A stretch of DNA of 64,000 bases from Arsenophonus sp031446105 (lineage in GTDB: Bacteria > Pseudomonadota > Gammaproteobacteria > Enterobacterales > Enterobacteriaceae): contig CP132907.1 of NCBI GenBank assembly GCA_031446105.1, positions 372,001 through 436,000 of the forward strand, in the 5' to 3' direction. Position numbers and translations under genes: made by a program. Positions 29,826 to 40,547 of the stretch are shown piece by piece. Position 1 is the first letter of the stretch. Every line of letters starts with the position of its first letter. The notes under the pieces were generated by a model. That model was not told the origin of the DNA. It made no database searches and saw only the letters and a program-made list of their open reading frames with translations.

Positions 29826-32072
29826 TCAAAAAGAATTCACTTCTATATTTTTGATATTTTTAAATCTATTTGGCAACAAAAAACCTCTTTGACCTCTTTC
29901 AGAGCGATATTTATCTAAATCTTTTTTCTTTAAAATGATTTTTTTTTTATCAAAAACAAATGTAATTAAGGAATTATTTGGTAAACACCTAACCCAAACA
30001 AGAGAATCATTTCTAGCAATTTCTTTTTTTTGAATAATATTGATAATTCGATAACCTCTACCTTTAGAAAGTATAGGAAGTTCATTAACAGGAAAAATTA
30101 ATATTTTACCTATTTTTGTAATTACTAATAAGTCTAATTTTTTATTATTTATTGGTAATGGTGGAAGTAACTTAGCATTTTTAGTTAACTTAATTAAATT
30201 TTTACCTTTTTTATGTTTTGTAATTAAATTACTAAAAGAACAAATAAAACCATAACCAGCATCAGATGATAATAAATACTCTTGTTCTTTTTTGGCAGTT
30301 AACAAATACTCAATAGTTGTATTATAAGGTAAAAAAAATTTACCTGTAATTAATTCTTCCTTTCCGATTTGAGAAACAATATTAAGTGGATTCAATGAAT
30401 AAGTACGTCCATTATTATCAATAAAAACAACAAATTGATTTGTTTTTCCTTTTACTGCACTATGAAACATATCTCCAACTTTATATTTTAATTTCATCAA
30501 ATCAATATCATGTCCTTTAATACTTCGTATCCATCCCATAACAGACAAAACAATAGTAATAGATTCAATAGATAAAATATAATTTTGATAATTAATTTTA
30601 TTTTCTTTAAAATTTTGATTAAGGGGTGAACAACGTGAATTACTATAAGTCTTTGCGGTTTCTTGAATTTCTTTTTTCATTAAGAAATTTAAAGATTCTT
30701 TAGAATTTAAAAGAACTTCTTGCTGTTTCTGTTCTTTCATTAAAATATTTTTTTCATTTTGTAGTTTACATTCTTCTAATTTATCTAAATGACGTAATTT
30801 TAATTCCATAATAGAATCTGCTTGCACTTCTGAAATAGAAAAACGCGATAATAATACTAATTTAGGATTATTTTCATAACGAATAATCTGAATAATTTCA
30901 TTAACATTTAGATGAGCAATCAACAAACCATCAAGAATATGCAACCGTTTTAATATTTCTTGTAATCGATACTTTACACGATTACATATCATATTTCTTC
31001 TAAATGATAACCATTCATTCAAAATATCAAGTAGACCCTTTACTCCTGGACGTTCATCTAAACCAATCATGTTTAAATTAATTCGATAACTTTTTTCTAA
31101 ATAAGTTGTCCTAAACAAATATAGCATCAACTTTTTTAAATCTACATGATTATTTTTTGGTACGATAACCAAACGTATTGGATCAATATGATCCGATTCA
31201 TCGCGTAAATCTTCTATTATAGATATTTTTTTTAAACGCATTTGTAAAGCAATCTGTTCTAAAATTTTAGCACCAGATACTTGATATGGTAACGCAGTAA
31301 TTACAATATTACCTTTTTCTATTTTCCAAATAGCACGAACACGAATAGATCCACGACCAGTTTGATAAATTTTCTTAATTTCTGCTTTTGAAGAAATAAT
31401 TTCTGCTTTTGTTGGATAATCAGGTCCTGGCATCACTTTCATTAACATTTTAAGATCTGCTTTTCTATCATCTAATAAAATTATTAACGCATTTGCTATT
31501 TCATTGATATTATGCGGTGGAATATCTGTTACCATTCCAACAGCAATACCTGTGGTTCCATTTAATAAAATATTTGGTAACCTTGATGGCAATATTTTAG
31601 GTTCTTTCAGAGTTCCATCAAAATTATAATTCCATTTTATTGCACCTAAATTTAATTCACTTAATAAAATTTCAGAATATTTAGACAATCGTGACTCAGT
31701 ATAACGCATAGCTGCAAAAGATTTTGGGTCGTCTGCTGCTCCCCAATTTCCTTGACCATCAATTAAAGGATAACGGTAAGAAAATGGCTGTGCCATCAAA
31801 ACCATTGCTTCATAACACGCTCTATCACCATGTGGATGATATTTTCCTAATACATCACCAACTGTACGTGCTGATTTTTTATATTTTGCGCCATAACTTA
31901 AACCGAGTTCAGACATAGCATATAAAATTCGTCTTTGAACAGGTTTTAAGCCATCACCAATAAATGGTAAAGCCCTATCCATAATGACATACATAGCATA
32001 ATTTAAATAGGCTTGTTCGGTAAAATTATATAATAATTCCTTTTTGCAATCATTCAATGATATTTGATTCAT
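29826..32072 (-). CDS. parC: DNA topoisomerase IV subunit A
   Basis: Decatenates daughter chromosomes together with ParE. 748 residues (E. coli 752). Catalytic Tyr in AAMRYTESRLS, winged-helix block SARTVGDVLGKYHPHGD, GyrA-like C-terminal beta-pinwheel from about residue 500. The residue equivalent to E. coli Ser80 is Arg (codon 31821-31823, HPHGDRACYE), a substitution known from quinolone-resistant strains; Glu84 is kept. Lies 38 bases after parE, so parE-parC-plsC are probably one transcript. Confidence 0.97.
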   Translation of the reverse strand: MNQISLNDCKKELLYNFTEQAYLNYAMYVIMDRALPFIGDGLKPVQRRILYAMSELGLSYGAKYKKSARTVGDVLGKYHPHGDRACYEAMVLMAQPFSYRYPLIDGQGNWGAADDPKSFAAMRYTESRLSKYSEILLSELNLGAIKWNYNFDGTLKEPKILPSRLPNILLNGTTGIAVGMVTDIPPHNINEIANALIILLDDRKADLKMLMKVMPGPDYPTKAEIISSKAEIKKIYQTGRGSIRVRAIWKIEKGNIVITALPYQVSGAKILEQIALQMRLKKISIIEDLRDESDHIDPIRLVIVPKNNHVDLKKLMLYLFRTTYLEKSYRINLNMIGLDERPGVKGLLDILNEWLSFRRNMICNRVKYRLQEILKRLHILDGLLIAHLNVNEIIQIIRYENNPKLVLLSRFSISEVQADSIMELKLRHLDKLEECKLQNEKNILMKEQKQQEVLLNSKESLNFLMKKEIQETAKTYSNSRCSPLNQNFKENKINYQNYILSIESITIVLSVMGWIRSIKGHDIDLMKLKYKVGDMFHSAVKGKTNQFVVFIDNNGRTYSLNPLNIVSQIGKEELITGKFFLPYNTTIEYLLTAKKEQEYLLSSDAGYGFICSFSNLITKHKKGKNLIKLTKNAKLLPPLPINNKKLDLLVITKIGKILIFPVNELPILSKGRGYRIINIIQKKEIARNDSLVWVRCLPNNSLITFVFDKKKIILKKKDLDKYRSERGQRGFLLPNRFKNIKNIEVNSF

Positions 32073-32110
32073 TTATGACCTCTTCATTCAATGAATAATA
32101 TATAAAAACA

Positions 32111-34000
32111 TCAAAATTCTATTGAAATAAAATTTCCTCTATTTTGTAACCAATTTCTTCTATCTTTTGAACGTTTTTTAGATAATAACATATCCATCAT
32201 AGATAATGTTTTTTGATAATTATCTTGGTGAATAATTAATTGAATTAAACGACGTGTATTCGGAAGAAAAGTAGTTTCGCGCAGTTGACTAGGATTCATT
32301 TCACCTAATCCTTTAAAACGTTGAATATTTATTTTACCTTTTTGAAGACTTAATTTTTTAAGAAGAATATCTTTTTCTTTTTCATTAAATGCATAAAATT
32401 TTTTTTTCTCTAAATCAATACGATACAATGGAGGTATTGATATATATATATAACCTTCTTTTATTAAGTTAAAAAAATGACGAAAAAAAAGTGCACAAAG
32501 TAATGTTGTGATATGTAATCCATCTGAGTCTGCATCAGACAAAAAACAAATTTTACCATACCGGAGAGTACTTAAATCATCACTACCTGGTAGAATACCA
32601 ATAGCCATTGAAATATCATGAACTTCATGCGAATTTAAAATTGCATCAGAAGAAATTTCCCAAGTATTCAGTATTTTACCTCTAAGTGGTAAAATTGCTT
32701 GATATTCACGATCACGAGCCTGTTTAGCAGATCCACCGGCTGAATCTCCTTCTACTAAAAATAACTCAGTACAACAAATATTTTTTGAAATACAATTTGC
32801 TAATTTACCAGGTAAAGTCAATGGACCTATTGAATTTTTAAATTTTATTTTTTTAAAAATTTTAGATCGTTTTTTTGCAGTAGTGATAATAAATTCTGCT
32901 ATTTTTTCAGCTTCTTTAATATTTTTATTTAACCAAATTGCAAACATATTTTTAATAATTTTAAAAACAAATTTACCGATATTCCTCGAAGAAAGACGTT
33001 CCTTGGTCTGCCCAGAAAACTCTGGATCTTTCATTTTCAAAGATAAAATATATGAACACCGCTCAAAAATATCATGACTATCTAATTTTAAACCACGAGG
33101 TAGTAATTTTTTATTTTCACAGAACTCTTTAATCGCATCCAATAAACCTTTCTTTAACCCATTAATGTGAGTACCACCATTTAAAGTAGGAATTAAATTA
33201 ACATAACTTTCAGTTAATAATTCTCCACCTTCTGGTAACCAAAGTAATACCCAATCTATTATATTATCTTCTCCAGAAAAAGTACCAGAAAATCCTTTCT
33301 TCGGTAAAATTGTAAAACTATTTACGGATTCCATTAAATAATTCTTTAAACCATCTATATAGCACCATTTTTTTTCAATTTTATTAATATTATCTTTAAA
33401 AATTATCTTAACACCAGGTAACAATACAGCTTTCGCCTTTAAAATATGCAATAAATGAGGAACAGAAAAATTAGAATTATCAAAAAAATTACTATCTGGC
33501 CAAAAACGAATACTAGTACCAGTATTTTTTTTAGCACAATCACCAATAATATGCAGTTCTTTTATTTTTTTTCCATATGCAAAAACTATCTGATAAATTT
33601 TTTTTTTACGCTGAATTTTTACTTCAAAACGTTTTGATAAAGCATTGACCACTGAAATTCCAACACCATGTAATCCACCAGAAAATGGATAAAGTTTATT
33701 TGAAAATTTTCCACCTGTATGTAAATTTCCTAAAATAACTTCTACTCCAGATATATTTTTTTTAGGATGAATATCAACTGGTAAACCCCTGCCATCATCA
33801 ATAACTTCTAAAGATTGATCTTCATATAAAATGACAGTAATATTATTAGCATAAGAAGCTAAAACTTCATCTATACTATTATCAATAACCTCTTGCGCTA
33901 AATGATTAGGTCGAGAAGTATCAGTATACATTCCAGGACGAAGACGTATTGGTTCTAACCCATTTAATATCTCAATTGCTTCTGCGTTATATTTTATCAT
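32111..34000 (-). CDS. parE: DNA topoisomerase IV subunit B
   Basis: ATPase subunit of topoisomerase IV. The open frame extends to 34048, but ATG 34000 (MIKYNAEAIEILNGLEP) matches E. coli MTQTYNADAIEVLTGLEP and gives 629 residues (E. coli 630). GHKL ATPase blocks: EVIDNSIDEVLA, VIDDGRGLPVDIHP, SGGLHGVGISVVNALS; TOPRIM blocks LFLVEGDSAGGSAKQARDR and LSDADSDGLH. Contains an in-frame A10 tract (33598-33607 on the plus strand). Confidence 0.97.
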   Translation of the reverse strand: MIKYNAEAIEILNGLEPIRLRPGMYTDTSRPNHLAQEVIDNSIDEVLASYANNITVILYEDQSLEVIDDGRGLPVDIHPKKNISGVEVILGNLHTGGKFSNKLYPFSGGLHGVGISVVNALSKRFEVKIQRKKKIYQIVFAYGKKIKELHIIGDCAKKNTGTSIRFWPDSNFFDNSNFSVPHLLHILKAKAVLLPGVKIIFKDNINKIEKKWCYIDGLKNYLMESVNSFTILPKKGFSGTFSGEDNIIDWVLLWLPEGGELLTESYVNLIPTLNGGTHINGLKKGLLDAIKEFCENKKLLPRGLKLDSHDIFERCSYILSLKMKDPEFSGQTKERLSSRNIGKFVFKIIKNMFAIWLNKNIKEAEKIAEFIITTAKKRSKIFKKIKFKNSIGPLTLPGKLANCISKNICCTELFLVEGDSAGGSAKQARDREYQAILPLRGKILNTWEISSDAILNSHEVHDISMAIGILPGSDDLSTLRYGKICFLSDADSDGLHITTLLCALFFRHFFNLIKEGYIYISIPPLYRIDLEKKKFYAFNEKEKDILLKKLSLQKGKINIQRFKGLGEMNPSQLRETTFLPNTRRLIQLIIHQDNYQKTLSMMDMLLSKKRSKDRRNWLQNRGNFISIEF

Positions 34001-34803
34001 ATTATTTTTTATGAATTTACTATAAAGAAGTAATATTTTAATACTCATTTTGTTATAGATAATTTTAAATATTTTATCATTAAAATATTTAATTTTTTAT
34101 TGGCTTTTACAAAAAACAAAAAATATTTTAATGTATATATTTATAAAATATATCATCTTAAATACATTAAAATTATAAAATATAAAAAATTTATTTTGCA
34201 AATAAAATATTTTTATATAATTTAAAATAATATTTTAATAGTGATAAAATCTAAAAAATAATCTATACTTTTTTAAATAAAAAATATTTCAATATATTTT
34301 AAAAATAAAAAAATCAATAAAACTTAAAATCATTTAATTTTTAAAAATTACACTTGTTTAAGAAAATAATATTTTTACTAATAAAAATATAAATAATCTA
34401 ACTAAAAATATTTATAAATGCAAATCTGTAAGATATTTAACATGACATTAAAATTTAATATTTTTTTGATTTTAATAATTAATTATATCTATCATTACTT
34501 TGTAACTTATTAACTCTTAACAACAGTATTTTTATTAAAATTAGTATATTTATGATAATCACTAAAACTGATAATAATCAATATTTTTAAATAATATTTT
34601 ATTTTAATTTTTAGTTTTATTTTTTTAATGATCTATAAAAATTATTATCTTTCTATTTTTATAAATAACATTTATAAGATTAAATAAAAATTATTTTTTT
34701 GTATAAAAACAACAAATAAATATACGATATTGTTTAATAATTAACATTTTTTAAAATTATATAAAAATTAATAAGTTATTTTTCTACCATAAAAAATAAC
34801 TTA
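34001..34803. other. Spacer at the site of lost yqiA, cpdA and yqiB
   Basis: In E. coli three genes (yqiA, cpdA, yqiB) lie between parE and nudF. Only about 800 A/T-rich bases remain and I recognise no residue blocks from these proteins. The parE promoter must lie near 34000-34200. Confidence 0.6.
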
Positions 34804-35445
34804 TTAATTGTGCAACCAATGCTTCTTTAACATAATATAATTTAATTGTAACCATTGTATTGCAATTACCGTAGCTGCATTATCAATTATGCCTAATTGA
34901 ACCCAATTATAAGCTTTTAAACGATCAACAATATGAACACGTATGTCCTCATTTTGAGTTTTCAATCCATGTAAACTTCCATTTTTTACTATTGACGTAT
35001 CTATTTCACCAATATTTATATAAATTCTTTCTGTTGTGCCACCTGGACTGCTAAGATAGCTTAGTGCATAATAATAACGTTGAATAAGAATACCAGCTTC
35101 TTCTTTTGCTTCACGACGAATCAATTCTTCTAATGTTTCATTTTTTTCTTGTATTCCAGAAATAGTTTCTAAAAGCCATGGAGTAATACTATTTGTAATG
35201 GCTGGAACCCGTATTTGTTCAATTAATAATACTTTATCAAAATAAGGGTCATAAGGTAAAACAACTCCTCCATTTCCTCTTTCAAAAACCTCTCTTTCTA
35301 TTTCTTTACTCCAACTATTATCAAATAATTTATGTTTAAATCGGTATTTTATAATAGAAAAAAAACCTTTATAAAGATAAGATTTGCTTATTATTTTTAC
35401 ATCATCTTGAGTAAATTGAATCGGTATATTTTTTTTATAATTCAT
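34804..35445 (-). CDS. nudF: ADP-ribose pyrophosphatase (Nudix)
   Basis: Hydrolyses ADP-ribose to AMP and ribose 5-phosphate. 213 residues (E. coli 209). ADP-ribose binding EQIRVPAI, Nudix box GIQEKNETLEELIRREAKEE-AGI, then YLSSPGGTTERIYINIGEID as in the E. coli enzyme. Keeps the E. coli position near parE. An unusual survivor for a reduced genome. Confidence 0.95.
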   Translation of the reverse strand: MNYKKNIPIQFTQDDVKIISKSYLYKGFFSIIKYRFKHKLFDNSWSKEIEREVFERGNGGVVLPYDPYFDKVLLIEQIRVPAITNSITPWLLETISGIQEKNETLEELIRREAKEEAGILIQRYYYALSYLSSPGGTTERIYINIGEIDTSIVKNGSLHGLKTQNEDIRVHIVDRLKAYNWVQLGIIDNAATVIAIQWLQLNYIMLKKHWLHN

Positions 35446-36791
35446 AAAAGTTCTCTAAAATAATTCATTTATATTTTATCTATATTAATAATGTAATTCT
35501 TATAAAAAATGTGGTTGCACAAAAAATAAAATAATTTCAATAAAAAATATTTTTTTAGATTTCAAATATTCTTTAAAAAATATTTACACGGTTTTTTAAA
35601 ATTTTAAATTTAATTTTTAAAAATCATATTTTTTATATTGAGAAATCACAAATTATATATCTAATGTTATAAAATATCTTTAAATGATATTTTCATTTAA
35701 ATTTACAAAATAAAAAAATTAAAAATATTGACAATTATTGTTTCATACATAAAAATATTTTTTACAAAAAATATACATAAAATATCAAAACAAATTTAAA
35801 TAAAAATAAATATTAAATGACTTATTAAAAAACATTATTACTATTAAAAAAATAAAGTTTATATTCTGTTTTTTTATTTAAATATAAATTTTCTTTTTTA
35901 TTTTTTTATAATTATTAATTATTAATTTTATTTTAATTATTATATTTATAATTACTACTTTTATCAAAAATAATAACCTTATCACTATAAAAAAATCAAT
36001 ATAAATCAGCATAAAAATTATATTTAAAAGATATAATATATTACTTTTTTATAATTAATAATAAATTATTATATTTTTATAGTATTGTGCATTGACAAAT
36101 ATATATTATATTAATACATGATTATGAAATTAATTTAAAAAATTTTATTAATTTTTTTTAAAAAATAAATAAAATCATTAAATAAAATTAAAAATAAAAA
36201 ATAAAAAACTTATACTTTCAACAAGAATAAAAATATTTTTAAATATTTTATAATACACTTTCTATTATAAAAAAAATAAAAATTTTTATTTTATTAATAT
36301 TAAACTTTGTATATATTTTTAATTAAACATTTTAATAGAAAAATATTTTTTATAAATTTAAAAATATTATTTTAATATTAAACTTAATGTATTATCAATA
36401 AAAATAATTGATAAGAATATTTTTATAAAAAATATACAAAATTTAATATTAATAAAATATAAATAGTATATACTTTAATTATGGTGTTATTGTATAATAT
36501 ATTAAATATTGTAAAATATTATTTATTTATAAATAAATATGTATTTTTTTTAGAAAAATAAAAATATAAATTTAAGATATAAATATTATATCATTAAATA
36601 TAAAATAATTATTTTATATAAAAAGAATACTTTTTTAAAAAAATTAAGATTATTATATCACCGTATATCTGTTTATAATAACAGAAATTTTGGTGATACA
36701 TAAAAACAATCTTTATTAACAATATTTTTTAATGCAAAATATTTAACAGAAAACTCAATCAATTTTTTTATTTTTATAATTAAAGTATATT
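35446..36791. other. Long gene-free spacer (site of lost tolC)
   Basis: 1.35 kb with no credible gene. E. coli has tolC here, divergent from nudF. I found no TolC residue block. A perfect -35-like TTGACA lies at 36092-36097 with only a poor -10 behind it. A small nested hairpin near 36656-36698 is listed separately. Confidence 0.6.
36656..36698. ncRNA. Nested two-stem hairpin, possible ribB terminator or structured RNA
   Basis: Outer stem TATCACC (36656-36662) with GGTGATA (36692-36698) and inner stem TCTGTT (36668-36673) with AACAGA (36680-36685), separated by 5- and 6-base internal loops and closed by TATAAT. It is richer in G/C than its surroundings, and lies about 95 bases downstream of the ribB stop on the minus strand. 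It could end the ribB transcript or be part of a small RNA; strand and function are not known. Confidence 0.35.
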
Positions 36792-37445
36792 TTAAAGATT
36801 ATTTTTTGAAAAATTCTGACGATATATAACTATATCATCGATAGTTATTACTGGCATACTATTTTCTTTTCCAAAAAGTAGCACTTCTTTCATTCTTGCC
36901 ATTGTGCCATCATCATTCGTTAGCTCACATAAAACACCAGCAGGATTAAGACCTGCTAAAATCATTAAATCAATAGTGGCCTCTGTATGACCACGACGTT
37001 CTAATACACCACCTTCTTTAGCTCTTAAAGGAAAAACATGACCTGGTCTATTTAAATCACTTGGAATCGCATTATCGTTAATAGCAGCACGAATGGTCAT
37101 TAAACGATCAGTAGCTGAAACACCGGTTGTTACACCTTTTGATGCTTCAATACTAACAGTAAATGGAGTTTGAAATCGGCTAGAATTTTTTTTAACCATC
37201 ATAGGTAATTGTAATTGCTTACACTTTTCTTTTGTTATACAAAGACAAACAATTCCACTACCATGTCTAATAGATAATGCCATTTGTGATACCGTCATAG
37301 TTTCTGCTGAAAAAACCATATCACCTTCATTTTCACGCTGTTTATCATCAAGTATCATAACTCCATTACCTTGACGTAACGCATCAAGAGCATATTTTAT
37401 ACGTTCAATAGAATTTTTATATAAAAAACGTAATATCTGATTCAT
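36792..37445 (-). CDS. ribB: 3,4-dihydroxy-2-butanone 4-phosphate synthase
   Basis: Converts ribulose 5-phosphate to the four-carbon unit of riboflavin. 217 residues, the E. coli length. Active-site blocks: MILDDKQRENEGDMVF, IRHGSGIVCLCIT, SATDRLMTI, NRPGHVFPLRAKEGGVLERR-GHTEA and CELTNDDGTMAR. GAGGGT precedes the ATG. The leader contains a decayed FMN-riboswitch-like segment. Divergent from ubiK, as in E. coli. Confidence 0.97.
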   Translation of the reverse strand: MNQILRFLYKNSIERIKYALDALRQGNGVMILDDKQRENEGDMVFSAETMTVSQMALSIRHGSGIVCLCITKEKCKQLQLPMMVKKNSSRFQTPFTVSIEASKGVTTGVSATDRLMTIRAAINDNAIPSDLNRPGHVFPLRAKEGGVLERRGHTEATIDLMILAGLNPAGVLCELTNDDGTMARMKEVLLFGKENSMPVITIDDIVIYRQNFSKNNL

Positions 37446-37985
37446 GGTAAAACCCTCATTAAATAAATATTACCAGAACCAGCGCAAAAAAAAATTGGAA
37501 ATATAAAATTTTTATCTTTATAGAAATCAGTACTTCTTAAAAATATAAGTATTGTTATCTTTCTCCAATCTACATACACGTCAGTTCTAGATTTTTGCAT
37601 ATTATTTTTTATATCAATTATTGATTAATATAATTAAGTATTCGCATACTTAATTTTTTAACCTTTAATAAACATGAAAATACATAAAAATATTCCAATA
37701 TAATATAAAAAAACAAAACTATATCGTGAATGTATTTATCTAGCAATCAAAAAGAACAAAAAATATATTGTATAAATATAAATTATTATTTATTAAATAA
37801 TAAAACTAAAATATAAGATAAATTTTCTATAAATGTTTTTATATATTTATTAAATAATCATATTAATATCATAATTAACTAAATAATATCCTTAATATTT
37901 AATAAAAAATATATTGCATATACACAAAATATTTGATAGTATCAGTATATAAAATATATTTTATATAATTTGAATGATCATAATA
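37446..37985. other. ribB-ubiK divergent intergenic region
   Basis: 540 bases between the two divergent genes. The ribB side carries the decayed riboswitch described next; the ubiK side is A/T-rich and must hold the ubiK promoter. No coding remnant seen. Confidence 0.6.
37553..37665 (-). promoter_or_regulatory. Decayed FMN riboswitch remnant in ribB leader
   Basis: On the minus strand the block ATGCAAAAATCTAGAACTGA, continuing CGTGTATGTAGATTGGAGAAAG (within 37557-37600), follows the 3' half of the FMN aptamer (E. coli GGTGTAATTCCGGGGCCGAC ... GTCCGGATGGGAGAGAG). About 40 bases upstream, AAGTATGCGAATACTT keeps the GCGA of the aptamer's CCCGCGAGC segment. The 5' GGG...GAAATTCCC segment is not recognisable. 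The position upstream of ribB is where E. coli has this riboswitch. FMN binding is probably lost. Confidence 0.6.
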
Positions 37986-38249
37986 ATGGACAAAAAAAAA
38001 ATTGAACAAATTATATTTAAAATAAAAAAAAATCTACCTAAAGAAATAAAAAATTTAGGTAGCGATTTTGAAAAAAAAATATATGAAATGTTACAAGAAC
38101 AATTAAAAAAATTAAATTTTGTTTCAGAAGAAAAATTTAATATATACAATAAAAATTTTCTAAAAATTTATAAAAAAATTCAGAATATTGAAAATAGACT
38201 TGACAAAATAGAAAAAAATTCAAAAAATAAAAATTTGACTATTAAGTAA
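37986..38249 (+). CDS. ubiK: Ubiquinone biosynthesis accessory factor UbiK
   Basis: Small protein (formerly YqiC) that assists aerobic ubiquinone biosynthesis with UbiJ. Start set at ATG 37986 (MDKKKIEQIIFKIKKNLPKE), matching E. coli [20 protein letters not shown], rather than 37974. 87 residues. The C-terminal coiled coil (LKIYKKIQNIENRLDKIEKN) matches the E. coli LEQRISELE region. Its place between ribB and hldE, divergent from ribB, is the E. coli order with glgS, yqiJ and yqiK removed. Confidence 0.88.
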   Translation: MDKKKIEQIIFKIKKNLPKEIKNLGSDFEKKIYEMLQEQLKKLNFVSEEKFNIYNKNFLKIYKKIQNIENRLDKIEKNSKNKNLTIK

Positions 38250-38329
38250 ATTTTAATAAAAAATGTTTTTATTTTTAAATAAACTTTCAAAAAAAACTAA
38301 AAATTATTTTTTAATAAAATGCTATTTTT

Positions 38330-39748
38330 TTAAGTAATAACTCTATTAATAATTTTTGTAGTAGATAAATCATTTTCAAAATTAAGTATTTTTACTTTAC
38401 CACCAGCGGCTAAAACCTCTTGACTACCAGAAATATCTTCTATCTTATAATCACCACCCTTTACCAGTATATCTGGCAAAATATTGCCAATCAAACGTTG
38501 AGGCGTTTCCTCATCAAAAGAAACTACCCAATCTACTGAACTTAATCCTTCCAATACAATCATACGTTGAGCTAATCTATTAATAGGACGATTTATTCCT
38601 TTTAAATTTTTAACTGATTTGTCACTATTAACTGCAACAATCAATAGATCACCTAGTTTACGTGCATTAGATAAATATATTACATGTCCAGCATGGAGAA
38701 TATCAAAACAACCATTAGTCATAACTATTTTTTTTCCATTTTTACGAGCAATACTTACAGATTTTTTTAAGTTTTCTTCACTTATGACACCAAATTTATT
38801 GTTATTACTGTAAGTTTTTTTTTCTAATTCAAGAGATGAAATTGTAGAAGTACCTAATTTTCCAATTACTATTCCAGCAGAAATATTAGCTAATACAGAT
38901 GCTTGACAAAAATTCAGAGAAACTGATAATGCAGTAGCTAATACACCAATTACTGTATCACCAGCTCCTGTAACATCATATACTTCTTTCGCTTGAGTGG
39001 ATAAATGCAATGGAGATTTATTGCGTTGTAACAATGTCATTCCTTTTTCTGAACGTGTAATAAGCAATGCTTGAAGGTTTAATTCGTACAATAATTTTGT
39101 TCCTTTACTTTCAATTTCTATCTTAGAAGAACATATACCAACTATTTCTTCAAATTCATTCATATTTGGAGTTAATAAAGTAGCCCCATAATATTTTTTA
39201 TAATTTTTTCCTTTTGGATCAATTAATATAGGCACTTTGGCTTTATTTGCTAATGCAATAATATTTTCAATATTTTTTAAAGTCCCTTTACCATAATCAG
39301 AAAGAACAAGCACTTTTATATAAGGCAAAATTTTTTTAATACGTTTTAAAATAAAATTCATAGAATGAATATTATTTTTTTTTTCAAAGTCAATTCTAAT
39401 TAATTGTTGATTATAAGATAAAATTCTTAATTTCGTAATAGTATGATAACTTGATAATTTAATCAAATTACAACAAACATTTGCTTCATTAAGTTTTTTT
39501 ACCAAAATTCTAGCAGCATTATCAATACCAATTAACCCAATAAGATGAATATTAGCTCCTAAAGAAGCAATATTCATAGCAACATTGGCAGCACCACCAG
39601 GACGTTCTTCTTTTTTTTCTATTTTAATTACAGGAACAGGTGCTTCTGGTGAAATACGATCAGTTGATCCATACCAATAACGATCTAACATTACATCACC
39701 AACTACTAAAACAGCAGCTTCTTTAAAATCAGGAAAAATAATATCCAT
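38330..39748 (-). CDS. hldE: Bifunctional heptose kinase / adenylyltransferase HldE
   Basis: Makes ADP-D-glycero-beta-D-manno-heptose for the LPS inner core in two steps. 472 residues (E. coli 477). PfkB-family kinase domain (about 1-315) with RPGGAANVAMNIASLGA and DVTGAGDTVIGVLAT; nucleotidyltransferase domain (about 340-472) with MTNGCFDILHAGHVIYL. Contains an in-frame A10 tract (39375-39384). hldD later in the window performs the next step. Confidence 0.97.
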   Translation of the reverse strand: MDIIFPDFKEAAVLVVGDVMLDRYWYGSTDRISPEAPVPVIKIEKKEERPGGAANVAMNIASLGANIHLIGLIGIDNAARILVKKLNEANVCCNLIKLSSYHTITKLRILSYNQQLIRIDFEKKNNIHSMNFILKRIKKILPYIKVLVLSDYGKGTLKNIENIIALANKAKVPILIDPKGKNYKKYYGATLLTPNMNEFEEIVGICSSKIEIESKGTKLLYELNLQALLITRSEKGMTLLQRNKSPLHLSTQAKEVYDVTGAGDTVIGVLATALSVSLNFCQASVLANISAGIVIGKLGTSTISSLELEKKTYSNNNKFGVISEENLKKSVSIARKNGKKIVMTNGCFDILHAGHVIYLSNARKLGDLLIVAVNSDKSVKNLKGINRPINRLAQRMIVLEGLSSVDWVVSFDEETPQRLIGNILPDILVKGGDYKIEDISGSQEVLAAGGKVKILNFENDLSTTKIINRVIT

Positions 39749-40547
39749 ATGTACTCCAAATACGAAATAAACTGTAAAAAAATCTGCACAAAAATTATAT
39801 TTATAATATAATTAAATAATCGATATAATTTGATCTTTTTTTATTTATAAAAACATAAGGATACTATTTATTAAATACTTGAAACTTTTATTTTAAAAAA
39901 TATTTTAAAAATAAAATAATCTATAATAAAAAATAAAATAATTAAAAAAACATTATTATTTCAAATATTTATAAAATATTGAAAAAATTAACTATTATTT
40001 AAAAAAATTTATATATTTACAGTTTTATATACTTTTTTATTTTTTTTAAAATAAAATTTTATATTTAATATCATTTTATATTAATATTTATTTTTTTAAT
40101 TATAAAAAAATTACATAAATTATAAAATAAAAAACAAAAGAAACATATGCCATATTTATAATATTTCTTACAAAAAGATTAAAAATAAATAAACATATAT
40201 AAATCATAACCTTTTTATTTTTTATATTTTATGATTCAAAAAAAATATGATTTATAAAACTACAATCTAAAAAAAATATAAATATTTTAAATTATTCGCA
40301 ATCAAATTTTAATAAAAAAACATAATCTTTTAATTATTATATAATAAAAATATAGTATTTTTTTAAATTTGTTATTTAAAGATATTTTTTATTATCGTAA
40401 ATTAAAAATCTTAAAAAAAATAAAATAATAAAAAATATCATAAATAAATACTAAACATTATAATCAAAATTACATTATTAAAATTTTAAATAATAATTTA
40501 AGAAAAAATACAACAAAAATAATAATAAAAATAAAACTTTTAATAAT
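39749..40547. other. Gene-free spacer between hldE and waaG
   Basis: About 800 bases, nearly all A/T, holding the two divergent promoters. E. coli has glnE upstream of hldE; no remnant recognised. The waaG side is a synteny break. Confidence 0.6.

Noticed and set aside
36092..36120. TTGACA promoter-like sequence in the tolC spacer
   Set aside because: The -10 at normal spacing is poor and no gene follows; A/T-rich DNA gives many such matches.
37961..38149. Minus-strand frame opposite ubiK
   Set aside because: Shadow of UbiK, which matches its family on the plus strand.
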